From contig JAAZNO010000238.1 in assembly GCA_012798275.1 (NCBI GenBank), positions 1 to 15,981 on the forward strand: DNA of 15,981 bases, written 5' to 3'. Position 1 is the stretch's first letter, and every line of letters begins with the position of its first letter. Both the position numbers and the translations under genes were made by a program. The notes under the pieces are model-generated. The model searched no databases. It was not told the origin of the DNA and saw only the letters and a list, made by a program, of their open reading frames with translations. Positions 12,380-15,981 of the stretch are shown piece by piece. The DNA is from Chloroflexota bacterium. Its GTDB lineage: Bacteria; Chloroflexota; Anaerolineae; B4-G1; SLSP01.

Positions 12380-12835
12380 ATGAAATGTCCCTACTGTCAT
12401 TCACTTTCGACCAAAGTCGTTGACACGCGGCAGGACTCGCAAGGAAATATACGGCGACGGCGCGAATGCCTGGAATGCGAGCGGCGCTTTTCCACCGTTG
12501 AGCGCCCCATCCTCTTGAACCCCCTCGTCGTGAAACGTGATGGACGCCGTGAAGAATTCGACCGGGAGAAAATCCTTTCGGGCCTGCGCATTGCCTGCGC
12601 CCGTCGTCCCATCTCCGCCGAACGCTTGGAAAGCCTGATTGACCACGTAGAATATGCCATCCGCCAGATCGGGCGGGCCGAAGTCTCCAGCCAAACCATC
12701 GGGGACATGGTCATTGATGAACTGCGCCAGATGGACGAAGTCGCCTACATTCGCTACGCCATCGTTTACCTGGGACTGAGCGATTTGGAAGCCATTCGGC
12801 GCGAGATTGACACGTTGCGCGCCCAGCGCGACTGA
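12380..12835 (+). CDS. nrdR: Transcriptional repressor NrdR
   Basis: The product is 151 aa, the family's usual length. The N-terminal zinc ribbon is MKCPYCHS with C3 and C6, then RRRRECLECERRFSTVER with C30 and C33; the Arg-rich stretch is part of the DNA-binding surface. The ATP-cone domain follows from about residue 48 (VVKRDGRREEFDREKILSGLRIAC) to IRYAIVYLGL. NrdR senses ATP/dATP through the cone and represses ribonucleotide reductase genes by binding paired NrdR boxes. TAGGAG before the ATG serves as the ribosome site. It is followed 183 bp later by nrdJ on the same strand, and a candidate NrdR box lies in its leader, so it probably regulates itself and perhaps nrdJ. Confidence 0.97.
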   Translation: MKCPYCHSLSTKVVDTRQDSQGNIRRRRECLECERRFSTVERPILLNPLVVKRDGRREEFDREKILSGLRIACARRPISAERLESLIDHVEYAIRQIGRAEVSSQTIGDMVIDELRQMDEVAYIRYAIVYLGLSDLEAIRREIDTLRAQRD

Positions 12836-13018
12836 ACCCACTCTGATTGCGATGTCCCTCTCGAAAGAGAGCATCTCACCAGCCCTTCTCGAGAAACCTT
12901 TCCCACAGAGCCACCATGAGCCTGTGGCTCGCCAACGGATAAAGTTCGCGCCATGCTTCCAGGCGCAACACCCTGCAGGTTAAGGCCTGCCCAAAATACG
13001 TGTTTGCAGGAGGAAATC
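12836..13018 (+). other. nrdR-nrdJ intergenic region with small hairpins
   Basis: No gene is seen. Hairpins are CTCTC-GAAA-GAGAG (12858-12871, a GNRA tetraloop), GAGCCAC/GTGGCTC (12908-12914 and 12924-12930) and GCAGG/CCTGC (12975-12979 and 12986-12990). I looked for a cobalamin-riboswitch B12 box and did not find one. Confidence 0.4.
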
Positions 13019-15550
13019 ATGAAGAGCACGACCGAGGCAACGCTCTCCGACGCCGCGATCGAGGCGCAATTCTCAGAAAATGCGTTGGAGGTGCTGCGGC
13101 GCCGCTATCTACGGCGTAATGAGCGCGGCGAGCCAGCGGAGACGGTCGCCGGCATGTTCCACCGCGTCGCCCATCACATCGCGGCCGCCGAAAACGACGC
13201 CGGTACCGCGGCGGAAGCGGAGGCACGCTTCTTCAGCATGTTGGCCCAGCTGCGATTCGTGCCCAACTCGCCGACATTCACCGGCGCCGGCACGCCTCTG
13301 GGACAACTGGCGGCCTGTTTCGTCCTGCCCATCGAGGACGACATGGGTAAAGAACCGGGGGGGATTTTCCAGACCCTCCGCGACGCGGCGCTGATCCAAC
13401 AGACCGGCGGCGGCAACGGCTTCTCCTTTTCCCGCCTGCGCCCCAAGGCCGCGCTGGTATTTTCCAGCATGGGGAAAGCGACGGGGCCCGTGGGCTTCCT
13501 GCGGGTCTACGACCGCGCGTTCGGGGAAATCGCGCAAGGGGGATCTCGGCGCGGCGCCAACATGAGCGTGCTGCGCGTAGATCACCCCGACATCGAGGCT
13601 TTCGTCACCTGCAAGACCAGCGAGGACGCCATCACCAACTTCAACATCTCCGTGGGCATTCTCGACGCCTTCATGGAAGCCGTGGAGGCCGATGGCGCAT
13701 GGACGCTACGCTTTCCTGACATCGAAAGCCCGCTCTACCGCAAATTTAACGGCACGCTGGAACAGGCCGAAGCAGCCGGCGTCGGGATCAAGGCCTATCG
13801 CACCGTGCGCGCCCGGGAGCTCTTCTCCAAAATCGTCCGCCAGGCATGGCAGAACGGTGAGCCGGGGATGTTGTTCCTCGACACCGCGCAGCGCGACAAC
13901 CCCGTGCCGCACCTCGGACGCTATGAGTGCACAAATCCGTGCGGAGAACAATTCTTATTGCCGTATGAGAATTGTTGCCTGGGATCTGTCAACCTGGCGC
14001 GGCTGCTGGGCCACGATGCAGAGGGTCAGCCCGCCTTCGATTGGGAAGGGTTGGCGGAGACGGTCCACGACGCCACCCGCTTCCTGGACGACGTGATCTC
14101 CGCCAATGCGTTTGTGCCGGCAGTTCCCCAATTGCGCGAGGCGGCGTATCGCACCCGGCGCATCGGATTGGGGATCATGGGTCTGGCGGACGTGTTGATC
14201 CACCTGCGGATTCCCTACGGCAGCGAGGCCGCGCAGGATTTCGCGGCACAACTGCTGGAATTCGTCCGCTATCACGCCATGCAGGCCAGCATCGAGCTGG
14301 CGCAGCAGCGTGGCGCCTTCCCCGCCATCGAGGGCAGCGTCTACGATCCCCACGCGCTGACCTGGCAACCGCCCCACTGGCCCATCGGGCTGAACGACGG
14401 GCCGCGCTACGATTGGGGCCGGCCGCCCCTCGCCTGGGAAAGCATCGTGGAGGGAATTCGCGCGCACGGAATCCGCAACGCCGCCCAGCTCACCGTCGCG
14501 CCGACGGGCACCATCGCCACCGTCTCTGGTGTGGAGGGCTACGGTTGCGAGCCCATCTTCGCGCTCGCGTACACCCGCTACGTGCAGGACGAGGGCCAGA
14601 CGCTGCCCCTGCACTACTTCAGCCCGGCGTTTGTCAGGGCCCTCGAAGAAGCGCACATTGACGCGGAGACCCGCGAGCGCATCTTCCAGAAAGTGGCGCC
14701 GACCGGCAGCTGCCAGGGCGTGGAGGAAGTCCCCGCAGCGCTGCAACGGGTTTTCGTGGTCGCCAGCGACATTCCGGCGGAAGGGCACATCCGAATGCAG
14801 GCAGCGTTGCAGGCTTTCACCGACGCCAGTATCAGCAAGACGATCAATTTCCCCGCCACCGCGACCGAAGAGGACGTCGCTACGGCGTTCCGGCTGGCCT
14901 GGCGCCTGGGCTGCAAAGGCCTGACCGTCTACGTCGCCGGGTCGCGCGAGAAGGTGGTGCTGGAGACGGCGGCCACGCGCCAGCAGAAAACGCCCTCACC
15001 CTGGCAAGCGCCCCACATCCGACCGCGTCCGCAGCGGCTCAATGGGCGCACCTATCGCGTCCCCACGCCGGTAGGCACCGCCTTCATCACCGTGAACATG
15101 AACGGCGACGCGCAACCCTTCGAGGTCTTCCTCAACGTCGGCAAGGCGGGTTCGGAGACGGCGGCGGTCGCCGAAGCCATCGGCCGGCTCATCTCGTTGA
15201 ACCTGCGACTGCCCTCGCCGCTGGAGCCACGGCGCCGGTTGGAGGAGATCGTGGCCCAGCTGGGCGGCATCGGCGGCGGCAGACCGCTGGGCTTCGGGCA
15301 TCAGCGCGTGCTGAGCCTGCCCGACGGCGTCGCCCAGGCGCTGAACGATTACCTCAACGAGATGGAGGAGCATGATGACACCGCCCTGCACGCGGACGAT
15401 CCGGAAAGCGCCGCGGCGCCGACATCCGCGCCGTCCCCCACGGCGTCCCCCATGCAGGTAGGCGATCTGTGCCCCAGCTGCGGACAGGCCACCATGGTCT
15501 ACACTGAAGGTTGCCGACGCTGCTACGTCTGCGGGCACAGCGAGTGTTGA
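13019..15550 (+). CDS. nrdJ: Adenosylcobalamin-dependent ribonucleotide reductase (class II)
   Basis: The product is 843 aa; AGGAGG lies about 6 nt before the ATG at 13019, so I prefer this start to the in-frame ATG at 12953. Active-site features are C100 in LAACFV (redox pair), [31 protein letters not shown] with N306, C308 (thiyl radical) and E310, then NCCLGSVN with the partner cysteine at 319/320, and [25 protein letters not shown]-type domain spans about 675-780 ([14 protein letters not shown] to LNDYLNEM). A Pro/Ser/Ala-rich linker leads to the C-terminal tail CPSC...[12 protein letters not shown] with six cysteines, which forms the zinc ribbon and the swinging reductant pair. It makes deoxyribonucleotides using adenosylcobalamin, without oxygen or a second subunit. 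No intein interrupts it. A terminator hairpin follows. Confidence 0.97.
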   Translation: MKSTTEATLSDAAIEAQFSENALEVLRRRYLRRNERGEPAETVAGMFHRVAHHIAAAENDAGTAAEAEARFFSMLAQLRFVPNSPTFTGAGTPLGQLAACFVLPIEDDMGKEPGGIFQTLRDAALIQQTGGGNGFSFSRLRPKAALVFSSMGKATGPVGFLRVYDRAFGEIAQGGSRRGANMSVLRVDHPDIEAFVTCKTSEDAITNFNISVGILDAFMEAVEADGAWTLRFPDIESPLYRKFNGTLEQAEAAGVGIKAYRTVRARELFSKIVRQAWQNGEPGMLFLDTAQRDNPVPHLGRYECTNPCGEQFLLPYENCCLGSVNLARLLGHDAEGQPAFDWEGLAETVHDATRFLDDVISANAFVPAVPQLREAAYRTRRIGLGIMGLADVLIHLRIPYGSEAAQDFAAQLLEFVRYHAMQASIELAQQRGAFPAIEGSVYDPHALTWQPPHWPIGLNDGPRYDWGRPPLAWESIVEGIRAHGIRNAAQLTVAPTGTIATVSGVEGYGCEPIFALAYTRYVQDEGQTLPLHYFSPAFVRALEEAHIDAETRERIFQKVAPTGSCQGVEEVPAALQRVFVVASDIPAEGHIRMQAALQAFTDASISKTINFPATATEEDVATAFRLAWRLGCKGLTVYVAGSREKVVLETAATRQQKTPSPWQAPHIRPRPQRLNGRTYRVPTPVGTAFITVNMNGDAQPFEVFLNVGKAGSETAAVAEAIGRLISLNLRLPSPLEPRRRLEEIVAQLGGIGGGRPLGFGHQRVLSLPDGVAQALNDYLNEMEEHDDTALHADDPESAAAPTSAPSPTASPMQVGDLCPSCGQATMVYTEGCRRCYVCGHSEC

Positions 15551-15562
15551 TCTACAAGGGAA

Positions 15563-15602
15563 AGCCCTGGCAGGTCTTTTGAGGCCTGCCAGGGCTATTT
15601 TT
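15563..15602. terminator. Intrinsic terminator of nrdJ
   Basis: A perfect 12-bp stem (AGCCCTGGCAGG, 15563-15574, with 15585-15596), a 10-nt loop and ATTTTT. It lies 12 bp after the nrdJ stop. The T-tract overlaps the TAA of the convergent gene, so this site serves both sides. Confidence 0.85.
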
Positions 15603-15981
15603 ACGGCAGGGACAGCACCAACGGCAAATAGATCGAGCGCAGCTCGCGTATCGTGAACGTCCATGGCGTTTGCTCCGGGCTGACGCCGCCCCACATGTTG
15701 CAGGCCGTCACCGTCCAGGTATAGACGCCCTTCGCCAACACTGAAGGGGTGTATGCCGTCGCCGTCCCCACGTCGTGCACCGCGCTCGCCAAGGTGACGC
15801 GATAGCCCGCCGCCTCCGTCACCGGCTGCCATAACAGCGCCGGCGTCGTGTCAGTGATGACCGCCCCATCTGCCGGGCTGAGTCGCTCTGGGGCGGGCAG
15901 CACGCCGCGCACGGTCAGAGCCGCAGGAAGCGTCGCCGAAACGCAATCGCCGTTAAAGAGAGTCGCTGTGTAGCTGCCCGC
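15601..15981 (-). CDS. Secreted Ig/Fn3-like protein, C-terminal end (cut by window edge)
   Basis: The frame is open from the right window edge (AGSYTATLFNGDCVSATLP...) to a TAA at 15601, so this is the last 126 residues of a longer protein; internal GTG codons need not be the start. One beta-sandwich module is visible: PERLSPADGAVITDTTPALLWQPV...AGYRVTLA, then VYTWTVTACNMWGGVSPEQTPWTFTI, the pattern of fibronectin-III/Ig-like modules in extracellular proteins. The preceding stretch (AGSYTATLFNGDCVSATLP) looks like the end of another such module. It closes with RELRSIYLPLVLSLP; a short basic-hydrophobic tail containing YLPLV is, from my recollection, common at the C-termini of secreted Chloroflexota proteins. 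Its function cannot be deduced. It is convergent with nrdJ. Confidence 0.7.
   Translation of the reverse strand, partial: AGSYTATLFNGDCVSATLPAALTVRGVLPAPERLSPADGAVITDTTPALLWQPVTEAAGYRVTLASAVHDVGTATAYTPSVLAKGVYTWTVTACNMWGGVSPEQTPWTFTIRELRSIYLPLVLSLP

Noticed and set aside
12836..13018. Cobalamin riboswitch before the B12-dependent reductase
   Set aside because: Expected from the enzyme's cofactor, but I found no B12-box-like sequence and no matching multi-helix layout, only three small hairpins.

Overview
The window is high-GC DNA with compact, mostly co-oriented genes. It suggests a member of the Chloroflexota (Anaerolineae/Caldilineae-like). The reasons are the gene mix (B12-dependent ribonucleotide reductase with NrdR, an RtcB/archease module, a LysN-like aminotransferase, YajC, an IMPACT-family protein) and a secreted protein ending in a YLPLV-type tail that I associate with this phylum. 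The taxonomic assignment is inference. No rRNA, tRNA, CRISPR array or transposase was seen.

Layout. (1) 1-3738, minus strand: a tight surface-polysaccharide operon in the order GT2 glycosyltransferase, polyprenyl-phosphate sugar-1-phosphate transferase, SAM methyltransferase, membrane sortase (cut by the window edge). Two of the three junctions are ATGA overlaps. (2) 3787-4428, minus: a YigZ/IMPACT protein, divergent from (3) a plus-strand LysN-like aminotransferase (4730-5956). The aminotransferase has a near-consensus promoter, an apparent 56-codon leaderless leader ORF and a perfect intrinsic terminator in its leader. (4) A plus-strand cold-shock protein with its own promoter and a long structured leader, ending at a hairpin shared with convergent rtcB. 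(5) 6491-10748, minus: yajC, a SpoIIE-type phosphatase, a small P-loop protein, a MobB-archease fusion and rtcB. A 42-bp repeat pair separates rtcB from the genes upstream. (6) A plus-strand Wzz-like membrane protein, convergent with a small glutaredoxin. (7) nrdR then nrdJ (plus), with a candidate NrdR box in the nrdR leader. (8) The C-terminal end of a secreted Ig/Fn3-like protein (minus), cut by the right edge.

How the parts fit. The left operon can charge a lipid carrier, extend and modify a glycan, and may be linked with the sortase in surface assembly. RtcB and archease form a known RNA-ligation pair. The surprise is that archease is fused here to a MobB-type GTPase domain and sits beside a second P-loop protein. 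NrdR and NrdJ form a regulator-target pair for dNTP supply.

The most unusual items are the MobB-archease fusion, the leader ORF/terminator arrangement before the aminotransferase, and three starts where a -10 hexamer lies 6-7 nt before an ATG (leaderless transcription). Also of note are a 22-bp perfect palindrome between glutaredoxin and nrdR, and a hexanucleotide microsatellite encoding a Ser-Asp tail on YajC.
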